Source: JAXMAF01 sp046350555 (lineage in GTDB: Bacteria > Planctomycetota > Phycisphaerae > Phycisphaerales > SM1A02). Taken from it: DNA of 64,000 nucleotides. The stretch is taken from contig JAXMAF010000019.1 in NCBI GenBank assembly GCA_046350555.1, positions 1 through 64,000 of the forward strand. Direction: 5' to 3'. Positions within the stretch are counted from its first letter, which is position 1. Each line of letters begins with the position of its first letter. Under the pieces are notes generated by a model. The model was not told the origin of the DNA. It searched no databases and worked only from the letters and a program-made list of their open reading frames with translations. The position numbers and the translations under genes were made by a program. Positions 1 to 10,820 of this stretch are shown piece by piece.

Positions 1-564
1 GATCGTCTCCGGCGCCGTCGCGCCGTCGTCGGACGAGCCGGGGTCCGGCGAGCCGATCCGCGACGGGTCGAGGTTGGCCGTGGCGTCTCCGTCAAGCCCC
101 GGGCGGTCGAGCCGATGCCCGGCGATCCGGATCGCGTGGCGCCGCCAGAACTCGCCGCGATGGCGCTCCAGTTCCTCCGCGGCGCGGCGGTAGCGCTGAT
201 AGGCCAGGAGCGCCTGCACGAGCTCGGTGCGTGGATCGACCGGCTCGCGCGACGCCCCCGCTTCGCCGTCGGCGCCCTCGCCACCTTCGCCCGCGGGCTT
301 CTTCGGCGCCAGCGTGCGCGCCTTGATCTCGATGAGCGTCGCCGCCATCACGAGGAACTCGCCGGCCTCGTCCATGTCGACGTGCGCGACGTCGCGCTTC
401 ACGAAGGCGAGGTACTGGTCGGTGACCTCGGCGATGGGAATGTCGTGGATGTCGACCTCGGCCCGCCGGATGAGATAGAGCAGCAGGTCGAGCGGACCCT
501 GGAACGACGAGAGCCGGACCGAGTAGTCCGGAGGCGGCGGGACCGCAGGTGCGTGGGACGCCAT
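1..564 (-). CDS. scpA: Segregation and condensation protein A (3' end outside window)
   Basis: Kleisin-type subunit that, with ScpB, bridges the SMC dimer for chromosome condensation and segregation in the cytoplasm. Reading leftwards from the ATG at 564, 188 codons are present before the window ends. The N-terminal block has the ScpA signature FQGPLDLLLYLI at about residues 20-31, followed by VDIHDIPIAEVTDQYL and a FLVMAATLIEIKARTL helix, which is the conserved SMC-head binding region. The tail seen here is acidic and Gly-rich, a linker in this family. The gene is divergent from kdsD. A TACACT hexamer ends 6 nt before the ATG and there is no Shine-Dalgarno sequence. Identification is firm; the C-terminal winged helix is outside the window. 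Confidence 0.92.
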   Translation of the reverse strand, partial: MASHAPAVPPPPDYSVRLSSFQGPLDLLLYLIRRAEVDIHDIPIAEVTDQYLAFVKRDVAHVDMDEAGEFLVMAATLIEIKARTLAPKKPAGEGGEGADGEAGASREPVDPRTELVQALLAYQRYRRAAEELERHRGEFWRRHAIRIAGHRLDRPGLDGDATANLDPSRIGSPDPGSSDDGATAPETI

Positions 565-570
565 GGCGCG

Positions 571-576
571 AGTGTA
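571..576 (-). promoter_or_regulatory. -10-like TACACT for scpA, leaderless spacing
   Basis: TACACT on the minus strand ends 6 nt before the scpA ATG, so the predicted transcript starts at or next to the A of the start codon. No convincing -35 box is seen. Confidence 0.5.
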
Positions 577-634
577 CGGAGCGCGGTGACCGCTCGCGTG
601 GTCGCCCCCTCCGGCCCGGGACGACGGCCCTTCG

Positions 635-640
635 TACACT
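635..640 (+). promoter_or_regulatory. -10-like TACACT for kdsD, near-leaderless spacing
   Basis: TACACT ends 8 nt before the kdsD ATG. It is the same hexamer as on the opposite strand for scpA, so the two divergent genes share an 84 bp promoter region. Confidence 0.5.
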
Positions 641-648
641 GGCGACCG

Positions 649-1656
649 ATGTCCTCCGACGCTCCGACCTCCAGCGAAGGCGTCTTCATCGCCGAAGCGC
701 TCCGCGCCGAATCGGCGGCGATCGAACGGATCGCGCGCCGCGTCCTCGCCGGAGAGGTTCCAGGGATCGGCCGGGCGCTCGATCTGCTCGCGGCGTGCGA
801 GGGACACGTGGTCGTCTCGGGGATGGGCAAGTCGGGCCTGATCGGGGCCAAGATCTCGGCGACGCTCAGCTCGCTCAAGCAGCCTTCCCACGCGCTGCAC
901 CCGGCCGAGGCGATGCACGGCGACCTTGGGCGCATCCGTCGCGGCGACGTGGTGCTGCTGCTCTCGTATTCGGGCGAGACGGAGGAGGTCGTGGCGCTCG
1001 CCGCCGTGCTGAAGGCCGACGGCGTCGTCCGCGTCGGCATCTCGCGCACCGACACCTCCTCGCTGGCGCTGCTCTGCGACGCCCACGTGGCGCTCGGGTC
1101 GATCGAGGAGGCGTGCCCGCTCAACCTCGCGCCGACCGCGACCACCACGGCGATGCTCGCCCTGGGCGACGCCTTGGCGCTGGCCCTGGCGCGGCGGCGC
1201 AACTTCGTCGCCGACGACTTCCACAAGAACCACCCGGGCGGCATGCTCGGGGCCGGGCTCCGCCCGATCGTCGACGTCCTGCGCTTCCGCGTGGGCGACA
1301 ACCTCGCGGTGGTGCGCGACGACGCGACCGTGCGCGAGGCGCTCGGCGGCGCGGGTACCGGCCGCCGCGCCGGCGCGATCATGCTCGTGGACGCAGGCGG
1401 TCGCCTGGCGGGGATCTTCACGGACGGCGACCTGCGCCGGCTCGTGACCCGCGACGCGAAGGAACTCGATCGACCGGTGCGCGACGTCATGACGCCGCGG
1501 CCGCAGCATCTCACCGTCGACGCCCTCGTGCGCGACGCGGTCGCGCTCGTGCGCGAGCGCCGCGTCGACGAGATCCCCGTGCTCGATCACGACGGTCGCC
1601 CGATCGGGCTCGTCGACGTGCAGGACCTCGTCACGATGAAGGTCGTCGCCGAGTAG
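649..1656 (+). CDS. kdsD: D-arabinose-5-phosphate isomerase (KdsD/KpsF type)
   Basis: Converts ribulose 5-phosphate to arabinose 5-phosphate, the first committed step to Kdo of lipopolysaccharide. The 335-residue product has the usual two parts. The SIS sugar-isomerase domain has SGMGKSGLIGAK, the SYSGETEE phosphate-binding loop and FHKNHPGGMLG near residues 190-202. A CBS-domain pair follows, with IFTDGDLRRLV and IPVLDHDGRPIGLVDVQDL. The ATG at 649 is chosen because homology begins there and a TACACT element precedes it; the reading frame stays open further upstream but carries no family sequence. kdsB, a later step of the same pathway, lies at 59.7 kb. Confidence 0.93.
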   Translation: MSSDAPTSSEGVFIAEALRAESAAIERIARRVLAGEVPGIGRALDLLAACEGHVVVSGMGKSGLIGAKISATLSSLKQPSHALHPAEAMHGDLGRIRRGDVVLLLSYSGETEEVVALAAVLKADGVVRVGISRTDTSSLALLCDAHVALGSIEEACPLNLAPTATTTAMLALGDALALALARRRNFVADDFHKNHPGGMLGAGLRPIVDVLRFRVGDNLAVVRDDATVREALGGAGTGRRAGAIMLVDAGGRLAGIFTDGDLRRLVTRDAKELDRPVRDVMTPRPQHLTVDALVRDAVALVRERRVDEIPVLDHDGRPIGLVDVQDLVTMKVVAE

Positions 1657-1722
1657 GCGTTGGGGGGGGGCGACGCGACCGTCACCTCGGCGCCCATGCG
1701 ATCCTGGCGGCCATCCGCGCCA

Positions 1723-1995
1723 TCATTCGCCGCCGCCGATGTCCGCGACGTCGACGTCGTAGCGCTCCGGCGAGATCTCGTCCATTTCCTTGCCCATCTC
1801 CAGGTCGGTCAGCTCGCGGCCTTCGGCTCGATCCGGTCCCTCCAGCGACGAGCCCGACGACGCGTTCCCGCCGGGCGGGGCCTGGCACGCGCCGGCGAGG
1901 GCGACGAGGGCCAAGGCCAGCGCCGAGGCGCAGGGACGAACGACGACTCGTTGAAGTGGGCGCCCAACGGCGCTGCTGGTCGTGCGTCTGATCAT
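1723..1995 (-). CDS. Small predicted lipoprotein, function unknown
   Basis: A 90-residue product with a basic N-terminus, a hydrophobic stretch (ALALALVALAGAC) and a lipobox LAGAC at about residues 33-37, so it should be exported, lipidated on Cys37 and cleaved. The mature part is short, Ser/Gly-rich and then acidic (LTDLEMGKEMDEISPERYDV). No domain is recognised. It lies between kdsD and the DUF1553 gene, on the opposite strand to both. A TAGCAT hexamer ends 9 nt before the start codon. The real start could be a later Met or Val, but the signal sequence needs most of this N-terminus. Confidence 0.6.
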   Translation of the reverse strand: MIRRTTSSAVGRPLQRVVVRPCASALALALVALAGACQAPPGGNASSGSSLEGPDRAEGRELTDLEMGKEMDEISPERYDVDVADIGGGE

Positions 1996-2031
1996 TGGTT
2001 CGAAATGCTACGTGCCTGCGGGTCGTTCCTT

Positions 2032-2037
2032 TACACT
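2032..2037 (+). promoter_or_regulatory. -10-like TACACT before the DUF1549/DUF1553 gene
   Basis: TACACT ends 6 nt before the ATG at 2044, the leaderless spacing seen at other genes here. It supports 2044 as the true start of the frameshifted gene downstream. Confidence 0.4.
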
Positions 2038-2043
2038 GCCTGC

Positions 2044-4729
2044 ATGATCGTTCCCGGCAGGCAGGCGAGTGCCGGCGGCCGCCACGTCGCACGGCAGGCT
2101 CCTTCAGCGCACCGCAACGCCCCGGCGACGGCGGCGAGCGGCTGGCTCTCGTCACCCGGCGCGCGGGCGCTGTCGTGGTCGCGGCCAGCATCGCATGCCC
2201 ACCTCGGCGGCACGCGCCGACGATGCGCGGCGAACACGGCCGGTCCGGGAGCATCGGCGCCGGCGTCGAACCGCTTCGGCAGGCCAGTGGCCGCCGACGC
2301 GCGCCGGTCGCCACGGGCCTGGCGATGGAGACGCGCCCTCCTTCGTGGCCGACATCCGACCGATCCTCGCCCGCGCTGCTTCTCGTGCCATGCGGGCGAC
2401 GATGCGGCATCGACCAACCTCGACGATCGCCAAACTGCTGCTCGGTGGTGAGCGGGCGCAAGCCGGCGGTGGTCCCGGGCAAGCCCGACGCGAGCCGGCT
2501 GCTGCTGGTCGTGGATGGCCGCGACGCCGATCTCACGATGCCCCCGGCAAGCCGCGCCTTGACGATCGGCAGATCGCGGCGATCCGATCGTGGATCGAGC
2601 ATGGCGTCGTGGGATGCGAACGACGGGCACGGGCAAAGCCGGGCACGCGCCGAGCGACGCCTCCGGATCGCCAGGCGGTCCGTCCACCCCATTGGCACCG
2701 GGCGCTCAGCTGCCGGCGCGTGGATCCCCCGCCGAAAGCGCGACGCCGGGGCGGCCGCGCAACGCGATCGATCGGTTCGTGCTCGCGGCGGCTCGAGCCG
2801 CGAGGGGCTCGGTTTCCTCGCCCGAAGCCGACCCGGCCACGCTGCTGCGGCGCGTCTCGCTGGATCTCACCGGCTTGCCGCCATCGGTCGAGGCGCTGGA
2901 CGCCTTCGTCCGCGACGCGCGGCCCGACGCGTACGAACGAGCCGTCGACCGGCTGCGCCGAATCGTCGCGCTTCGGCGAGCACTGGGGCGCGGCTGTGGC
3001 TCGACCGCCCGCTACGCCGACACGCATGGCTACGAGAAGGACGCCTGTCGATCGATGCGGCCGTAGCGCGACTGGGTGATCGACGCCTTCAACCGCGACC
3101 TGCCGTTCGACGAGTTCACGCGATCAGCTCGCCGGCGACCTGCTTCCCGATGCCGGATCTCCGCCCAGCTCGTCGCCACCGGGTTCATCCGCAACTCGAT
3201 GATCAACGAGGGAGGGCGGCGTCGACCCCGACGAACAGGCGGAGGCGACGATCGATCGAGTGAACACCTTCGCGAGCGTCTGGTTGGGCTCGACGATCGC
3301 CTGCCGCCAGTGCCACGACCACAAGTACGATCCCTTCCTGCAGCGCGACCACTACCGGCTCTACGCCTTCTTCAACCAGGATGTCGCCGACACGGTGCGC
3401 ATCAACTCGCACGAGAACCGCGCCGCGAGCCCCACGGCACCCTTCGTCGCCGAGAAGGATCGCGCCCGCGCCGACCAGCTCGTGCGCGCCCGGGCGGCGC
3501 TCCTCGACGCGGGCGCCGCGCCGCGCGGTGGCGCAGGCGGCCGCGCCGGCGGCACGCGCGGCTTGGCGCTTCGCGTGCACGCCGCGGCGCTGGGAATCGA
3601 GCTCGACCGGCTGGCCGTCGCCAGGACGATGGTGATGGGCTCGGACACGATGCCGCGCGAGTCGTTCGTCTTCATCCGCGGCAGCTTCCTCAACCGGGGC
3701 GAGCGCGTGGCGCCGGGAACGCCGGCCGTCCTGCCGCCGCTGGGCGAGGGTCTTCCACGCAACCGCCTCGGGCTGGCGGCCTGGCTCCTCGATCCATCGC
3801 ATCCGCTCACCGCCCGCGTCGCCGTCAACCGGCTCTGGGAGCGACTCTTCGGACGGGGAATCGTCGCGACCAGCGAGGACTTCGGAACGCAGGGCGAGGC
3901 GCCGACGCACCCGGAGCTGCTCGACTGGATGGCGACCGAGTTCCCGCGGCTCGGCTGGTCGACCAAGTCGATGCTGCGGCTGATGGTGACCTCATCGACG
4001 TATCGACAATCGTCGTTGCTGACGCCGGCGCTGCGCGAGCGCGACCCGGAGAACGCGCTGCTTGCGCGGATGAGCCGGTTCCGGCTGGACGCCGAGACGA
4101 TCCGCGACACCGCGCTTTGCGCCAGCGGCCTGCTCGCCGCGCGGATCGGCGGCCCGAGCGTCTTCCCGCCGCAGCCACCGGGCATCTGGACGATGATCTA
4201 CAGCAACGACCAATGGGTCGAGAGCGAAGGCGACGATCGCCATCGACGGGGCCTCTACACGTTCTGGCGGCGCACGGCGCCGTACCCGAGCTTCGCCGCC
4301 TTCGACGCCCCGAGCCGCGAACTCGCGTGCACGCGACGCGCCCGGACCAACACGCCGCTCCAGGCGCTCGTGACGTTGAACGACCCCGCGTTCGTGGAGG
4401 CGGCCAACGCCCTGGCGAAGCGGCTGCGGCGCGAGGCGGGCGGCGATCCCCGCGCCCAGATCGTGCACGGCTTCCGCCTCTGCACGTCGCGCACGCCGAC
4501 CAGCGACGAGGTCGCGCGGCTGGCGCAGCTCTTCAGTGAACAGCGCGCCGCCTTCGCCGCCGCGCCCGCGCAGGCCGCGGCGCTGCTCGCCCCCTTCGAC
4601 GGAACGACCGCCGCGCCGACCCCGCTTCCGGCGGACGAGACCTCGCGGCGCGACGCGCTCGACCTCGCCGCCATGCAGATGGTCGCCTCGGTCCTGCTGA
4701 ACCTCGACGAGACGCTGACGCGCGGCTAG
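2044..4729 (+). CDS. Planctomycete DUF1549/DUF1553 cytochrome-c-like protein, frameshifted in its N-terminal half
   Basis: Family of large exported proteins restricted mainly to planctomycetes and relatives, usually paired with a DUF1501 protein and thought to take part in breakdown of complex substrates; the exact reaction is unknown. The N-terminal haem-binding segment (CFSCHAGDD near 2380-2405), the DUF1549 segment (TLLRRVSLDLTGLPPS at about 2838-2885) and the DUF1553 domain (RVAVNRLWERLFGRGI, with HPELLDWMA) are all readable in the right order. Up to about 3260 they jump between the three frames many times. From 3260 to the stop at 4729 the frame is intact (489 codons). The conserved motifs survive and only the frame changes, so indel errors are as likely as decay. 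DUF1501 follows after 59 bp. Confidence 0.75.
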
Positions 4730-4788
4730 CAGCCCTCGAGTCCCGCCGAGGCATCCCGCGTCGGCGCCCCCGACCCCCTTTTCTCCCC

Positions 4789-6306
<1,518 letters not shown>

Positions 6307-6369
6307 CGCGCCCGATGCGCTCGGGCCCGTCGCCGCCGCGAATCCCGTCCGCGATCAAGCACGATCCGC

Positions 6370-6375
6370 CATAAT
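6370..6375 (+). promoter_or_regulatory. -10-like CATAAT before the CNNM/CorC gene
   Basis: CATAAT matches the sigma-70 -10 consensus at five of six bases and ends 5 nt before the ATG at 6381, giving a leaderless transcript if it is used. Confidence 0.45.
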
Positions 6376-6380
6376 CCGGC

Positions 6381-7664
6381 ATGGCCCTTGCCATCCTGCT
6401 TGGATTGCTCGCGCTGAACGCCCTCTTCGCCATGTCGGAGCTCGCGATCATGACGGCGCGCCGCTCCCGCCTCCAGCAGGCGGCCGATGCCGGCGGACGA
6501 GGCGCGGCGACGGCGCTGGCGCTGGCCCGCGAGCCGACGCGCTTCCTCTCGACGGTCCAGGGAGGCATCACGCTGGTCGGCATCCTCTCCGGCGCCTTCG
6601 CCGAACGGGCGGTCTCGTCGCAGCTCCAGGACGCCATCGCCGGCGTGCCGCTGTTGGCGCCGTACGCCGCGACGTTGGCGCTCGCGGTCGTGGTGCTCGG
6701 CGTGACCTACTTCTCGCTGGTGCTCGGCGAGCTCGTGCCGAAGCGGCTGGCGCTCGCCCATCCCGAGGCGGTCGCCTCGGCGATCTCCCGTCCGCTCGAC
6801 CTCGCGTCGCGCATCGCGGCGTGGCCGATCCGCGTGCTGACCCTCTCGACCGACGGCGTGCTGCGGCTCCTGCGCGTGCGCGCTCGCGAGGGCGACGACG
6901 TCTCCGAGGAGGACGTCAAGTCGCTCGTCGCCCGCGCCGCGACGACCGGCGTCTTCGATCCGCTCGAGCACGAGCTCTTCCAGCGCGTCTTCCGCGTCGG
7001 CGACCTCTCCGCCAGGTCCCTGATGGTGCCGCGCGCCGACATGACCTGGATCGACGAGTCGGCCTCCGTGGACGAGGTCCGGGTGCTCGTCGGCACGAGT
7101 CCCTTCTCGCACTTCCCCGTCTGTCGCGGCAACGTCGACGACATCGTCGGCGTCGTGCACGTCAAGGACCTCATCGCCCACGGCCTCGTCGCCGGCGCCG
7201 ACTTCAACGTCGCCCGCGTGGCCCAGCGGGCGATGTTCGTCCCGGAGACGACCGCGGCCCTCAAGCTGCTCGACCGCTTCCAGCGTACGAAGACCCACAT
7301 CGCCTTCGTCGTCGACGAGTACGGCGGAACCGAGGGGCTGGTCACGCTCAACGACGTCATCCGCGCCATCGTCGGCGACATCACCCGCAGCGGCGAGGAG
7401 CCGCCACCGAAGGCGGTCCGACGCGACGACGGCTCGCTGCTGCTCGACGGCCGCCTTCCGCTGCATGAGCTGCTGGGCGTGCTCGCGCTCTCCGACCGCG
7501 CCGCCGACGAGCTGCCGGCGGTGCACACCGCGGCGGGGCTGGTCGTGGCGCTGCTCGGCAACGTGCCGCGCGTCGGCCAGCACGTCGACTGGAACGGCTG
7601 GCGCCTCGAGGTCGTGGACATGGACGACCACCGCATCGACCAGATCCTGGCGCGACGCCCGTAG
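6381..7664 (+). CDS. CNNM/HlyC-CorC family membrane protein with CBS domains
   Basis: Inner-membrane protein of the hemolysin/CorC family; relatives are linked to magnesium or cobalt efflux, but the substrate here is not shown. In the 427-residue product, residues 1-180 form the CNNM transmembrane domain (start MALAILLGLLALNALFAMSE, then FLSTVQGGITLVGILSGAF and FSLVLGELVPKRLAL). A cytoplasmic CBS pair follows (LMVPRADMTWID, HFPVCRGNVDDIVGVVHVKDL, HIAFVVDEYGGTEGLVT). The C-terminal CorC_HlyC domain spans about residues 335-427. The length is normal. A family A repeat follows the stop codon. Confidence 0.9.
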   Translation: MALAILLGLLALNALFAMSELAIMTARRSRLQQAADAGGRGAATALALAREPTRFLSTVQGGITLVGILSGAFAERAVSSQLQDAIAGVPLLAPYAATLALAVVVLGVTYFSLVLGELVPKRLALAHPEAVASAISRPLDLASRIAAWPIRVLTLSTDGVLRLLRVRAREGDDVSEEDVKSLVARAATTGVFDPLEHELFQRVFRVGDLSARSLMVPRADMTWIDESASVDEVRVLVGTSPFSHFPVCRGNVDDIVGVVHVKDLIAHGLVAGADFNVARVAQRAMFVPETTAALKLLDRFQRTKTHIAFVVDEYGGTEGLVTLNDVIRAIVGDITRSGEEPPPKAVRRDDGSLLLDGRLPLHELLGVLALSDRAADELPAVHTAAGLVVALLGNVPRVGQHVDWNGWRLEVVDMDDHRIDQILARRP

Positions 7665-7722
7665 CGGCGCACGACGGGGCCGGAAGGGCGCGCCGTCCTT
7701 CTCGACGCTTCGCCCAACTTCC

Positions 7723-7824
7723 ACGGATTCCAGTCGACCTCCATGCGTTCGAGCCCTTGCCCGCGGCGGCGCATCACGGCGAAGTCGGATCGGGTAGGGC
7801 GCGAGAATCAACCGGGACGCGTAT
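7723..7824 (+). repeat. Interspersed repeat family A, copy 1
   Basis: About 102 bp between the CNNM and OPT genes. It has the core words shared by all copies: ACGGATTCCAGTCGACC, TCCATGCGTTCGA, a central ATCACGGCGAA-like part, and an end GGGCGCGAGAATCAAC..GGGACGCGTAT. Same orientation as the gene before it. Confidence 0.8.
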
Positions 7825-7849
7825 TCGTTATCCTCCGCACTCGATCCAC

Positions 7850-9823
7850 ATGGCGCTGCAACACCTCACCGACGAGCAAGTCCGCACCTGGACCCGCGAG
7901 CAGAAGGATCGCTGGTGGTTCGAGAAGATCTTCCGCGGCAACATGCCGCAGCTCACGGTCCGCTCGGCGATCACCGGATTCCTGCTGGGCGGCGTCCTCT
8001 CGGCGACGAACCTCTACGTCGGCGCCAAGACGGGCTGGACGCTCGGCGTGGGGCTGACCAGCGTGATCCTCGCCTTCGGCCTCTTCAAGGCGCTCTCGAG
8101 CATCGGCCTGGCGAAGGACTTCACCATCCTCGAGAACAACGCGATGCAGTCGATCGCGACCGCGGCGGGATACATGACGTCGCCGTTCATCTCGAGCCTC
8201 GCGGCGTACATGATGATCACCAACCGGATCGTGCCCGCCTACCAGATGGTGGGCTGGCTGGTGATCATCGCGCTCATGGGCGTGCTCGTGGCGTTTCCGA
8301 TGAAGCGCCGCTTCATCAACGACGAACAGCAGCCCTTCCCCGAGGGACGCGCCTGCGGCGTCGTGCTCGACGCGCTGTACACCAGCGCCGCCGCGGCGGG
8401 GATGCTCCGCGTGAAGGCGCTTCTCGCCGCGGGCGCGCTGGCGGCGTTCGTCCAGTTCCTCATGGGCGAGGCGTACCAGACGCTCGTGCAGAACCGGATC
8501 CTCGGGATCGCGAAGGAGCACGTCTGGCACCTCCCCGAGAAGCTCGACGGCTGGTACTACGCGCTGGCGATGCGGTGGACCTTCCTGCCGACGACGATCG
8601 GCGGCGTCGACCTGCGGCAGCTTGCGCTCTCGCCGACGCTCGATCTCTCGATGATCGGCGCAGGCGGGCTGATCGGCCCGCGCATCACCAACTCGCTGCT
8701 GCTGGGCTGCCTCGTCAACTACGCCGTGCTCGCGCCGTGGATGATCGCCGCGGGCGAGATCCGGCCGAAGGGCGTGACCGCCGAAGGGATCGCGATCTTC
8801 GGCCGCACGCACCTGCTCAACACGTGGTGCCTCTGGTGGGGCATCTCGCTCATGGTCGCGGCGTCCATGACGTCGCTCTTCGCCAAGCCACAGGTGATCG
8901 TCAGCAGCTTCACCGGCCTCTTCCGGCGCGCCGACGCCTCGCGCGAGGACATCCTGCGGAAGATCGAGCTGCCGCTCTGGATCTCCTTCGTCGGCATGCC
9001 CGTCCTCGTCGCGATCGCGGTCTGGATGGGCCACGCCTGGTTCGACATCAAGTGGGTCTACGGCCTGCTCGCGATCCCGCTGATCATCGTGCTCACCCTC
9101 ATCGCGGCGAACGCGACGGCGCTGACGAGCACCACGCCCACCGGTTCGCTCAGCAAGATCACGCAGTTCACCTTCGGCGCCCTCGACCGCTCGAATCCCG
9201 GCACGAACCTCATGACCGCCGGCATGACCGCGGAGGTCGCCGGCAACGCGTCGAACCTGCTCATGGACATCAAGCCCGGCTACATGCTCGGCGCGAAGCC
9301 GCGCCAGCAGGCCGTCGGACACGTCATCGGCATCGTCTCCGGCGCGCTCGCCGCGACGCCGCTCTTCTTCGTGCTCTTCCTGAGCAACGTCGACGACGCC
9401 AAGCCCCTCGCGGACCAGCTCGTGAGCGAGAAGTTCCCGATGCCCGCCGCCGTGCAGTGGAAGGGCGTCGCGGAGCTCATCCGCGACGGGCTCTCGTCGC
9501 TTCCGCACTCGGCCGTCGTGGCGATGGTCGTCGCCGCCGTCGCCGCCGTGGCGATGGAGGTGGCCCGCATCGTCAGCCGCAACCGGTTCCCCCTCTCGGC
9601 GCTGGCCATCGGCCTGGGCGTCGTCATCCCGCCGGAGTCGACCCTCATGATGTGGCTCGGTTCGATGATCTTCTGGCTGCTCGCCCGCCGCTACCGCGGG
9701 AGCCAGGGCGTGGGCCGCGCGCTCTGGGTCGACTCCTCGGAGCCGATCTGCGCAGGCCTGATCGCCGGCGCGGCGCTCTGTGGAATCGGCGACAAGCTGG
9801 TCGAGGTCTTCGTGATCGGCTGA
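7850..9823 (+). CDS. OPT family oligopeptide transporter
   Basis: Polytopic inner-membrane transporter of the OPT superfamily, which imports small peptides or metal chelates, usually with protons. The 657-residue product has many hydrophobic segments and family motifs: LTVRSAITGFLLGGVLSATN near residue 35, PFPEGRACGVVLDALY around residue 165, and a late LSALAIGLGVVIPPESTLMM. The ATG at 7850 is used because the family's N-terminal region starts there and the preceding DNA is a repeat. murQ begins 21 bp after the stop, so the two are probably one transcript, which would fit peptide or cell-wall recycling. Confidence 0.9.
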   Translation: MALQHLTDEQVRTWTREQKDRWWFEKIFRGNMPQLTVRSAITGFLLGGVLSATNLYVGAKTGWTLGVGLTSVILAFGLFKALSSIGLAKDFTILENNAMQSIATAAGYMTSPFISSLAAYMMITNRIVPAYQMVGWLVIIALMGVLVAFPMKRRFINDEQQPFPEGRACGVVLDALYTSAAAAGMLRVKALLAAGALAAFVQFLMGEAYQTLVQNRILGIAKEHVWHLPEKLDGWYYALAMRWTFLPTTIGGVDLRQLALSPTLDLSMIGAGGLIGPRITNSLLLGCLVNYAVLAPWMIAAGEIRPKGVTAEGIAIFGRTHLLNTWCLWWGISLMVAASMTSLFAKPQVIVSSFTGLFRRADASREDILRKIELPLWISFVGMPVLVAIAVWMGHAWFDIKWVYGLLAIPLIIVLTLIAANATALTSTTPTGSLSKITQFTFGALDRSNPGTNLMTAGMTAEVAGNASNLLMDIKPGYMLGAKPRQQAVGHVIGIVSGALAATPLFFVLFLSNVDDAKPLADQLVSEKFPMPAAVQWKGVAELIRDGLSSLPHSAVVAMVVAAVAAVAMEVARIVSRNRFPLSALAIGLGVVIPPESTLMMWLGSMIFWLLARRYRGSQGVGRALWVDSSEPICAGLIAGAALCGIGDKLVEVFVIG

Positions 9824-9844
9824 CACGCCATCCCCGGCGGCGCG

Positions 9845-10771
9845 ATGCACGAACCACCCCTTCCGCCCGATCGATCGCACGTCGCCACCGAGCGGCGGCA
9901 TCCCCGTTCGCTGGCGCTCGACACCCTCGACACGCCGGCGATCGTCGCGCTGATGGTCGACGACCATCGACGCGTCCTGGACGCCGTGCTCGCCGCGACG
10001 GAGGAGCTTGCGTCCTTCATCGACGACCTCGTGCCCCGCGTGCGCGCCGGCGGACGGCTCGTCTACATTGGCGCGGGAACGTCCGGGCGGCTGGGCGTGC
10101 TGGACGCCTCGGAGTGTCCGCCGACCTTCCAGAGCGATCCGGCGCAGGTCGTCGGGATCGTCGCCGGTGGCGACGCGGCGCTGCGCCGCTCGTCGGAAGG
10201 CGCCGAGGACGATCCGCGCGGCGCCGATGCCGAGCTTGCACGCCTCGCCGTCGGACCCGGCGACACGCTCCTGGGCATCGCCGCCGGCGGCACCACGCCC
10301 TATGTGCTCGGTGCCCTCGGGTTCGCCAGGGGGCGCGGCGCCGCGACGGCGCTGCTGACGTGCGCCCCGCACGCCGCGTGGGAGCCGGCGGCGGCGCTCG
10401 CGTGCGATCGCGTCATCGTGATGGACACCGGCCCGGAGATCCTCACCGGATCGACCCGGCTGAAGGCGGGCACCGCGACGAAGCTGGCGCTCAACATCGT
10501 CACGACGGCCCTCTTCACCCGGCTGGGCAAGGTCCACGAGAACCTCATGGTCGACCTGCGCGCGACCAACGCGAAGCTCCTTGATCGCGCGATCCGCACG
10601 CTCTGCGCGCTGCGGCCCGGACTGTCGCGCGCCGCCGCGGCGACGGCGCTCGCCGAGGCCGGCGGCAGCGTCAAGGTCGCCGCGGTGATGCTCGCGAAGG
10701 GATGCTCGTCGGCCGACGCCCGGACGCGCCTCGATCGCGCCGCCGGCCGGCTGCGCGATGCGATGCGGTAG
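9845..10771 (+). CDS. murQ: N-acetylmuramic acid 6-phosphate etherase
   Basis: Cleaves the D-lactyl ether of MurNAc 6-phosphate to give GlcNAc 6-phosphate in cytoplasmic murein recycling. The 308-residue product shows the MurQ start (TERRHPRSLALDTLDTP), the SIS-domain phosphate loop IGAGTSGRLGVLDASECPPTF, the GGDAALRRSSEGAEDD segment, GIAAGGTTPYVLGAL and the GSTRLKAGTATKLALN signature. Length is normal for the family. It lies 21 bp behind the OPT transporter and converges on the S9 peptidase gene. No Shine-Dalgarno sequence is evident, so it may be translated by coupling. Confidence 0.94.
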   Translation: MHEPPLPPDRSHVATERRHPRSLALDTLDTPAIVALMVDDHRRVLDAVLAATEELASFIDDLVPRVRAGGRLVYIGAGTSGRLGVLDASECPPTFQSDPAQVVGIVAGGDAALRRSSEGAEDDPRGADAELARLAVGPGDTLLGIAAGGTTPYVLGALGFARGRGAATALLTCAPHAAWEPAAALACDRVIVMDTGPEILTGSTRLKAGTATKLALNIVTTALFTRLGKVHENLMVDLRATNAKLLDRAIRTLCALRPGLSRAAAATALAEAGGSVKVAAVMLAKGCSSADARTRLDRAAGRLRDAMR

Positions 10772-10820
10772 CGCGGGCTGGACCCGCAAGCGGCCGACGG
10801 GGCCTGGGCGCTCCGCCCGC

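Noticed and set aside
7808..10789. A 993-codon open frame on the minus strand across the OPT and murQ genes
   Set aside because: It is Arg/His/Asp/Glu-rich with no fold or motif and is the mirror of clean + strand genes. In DNA of this GC content antisense frames are often open.
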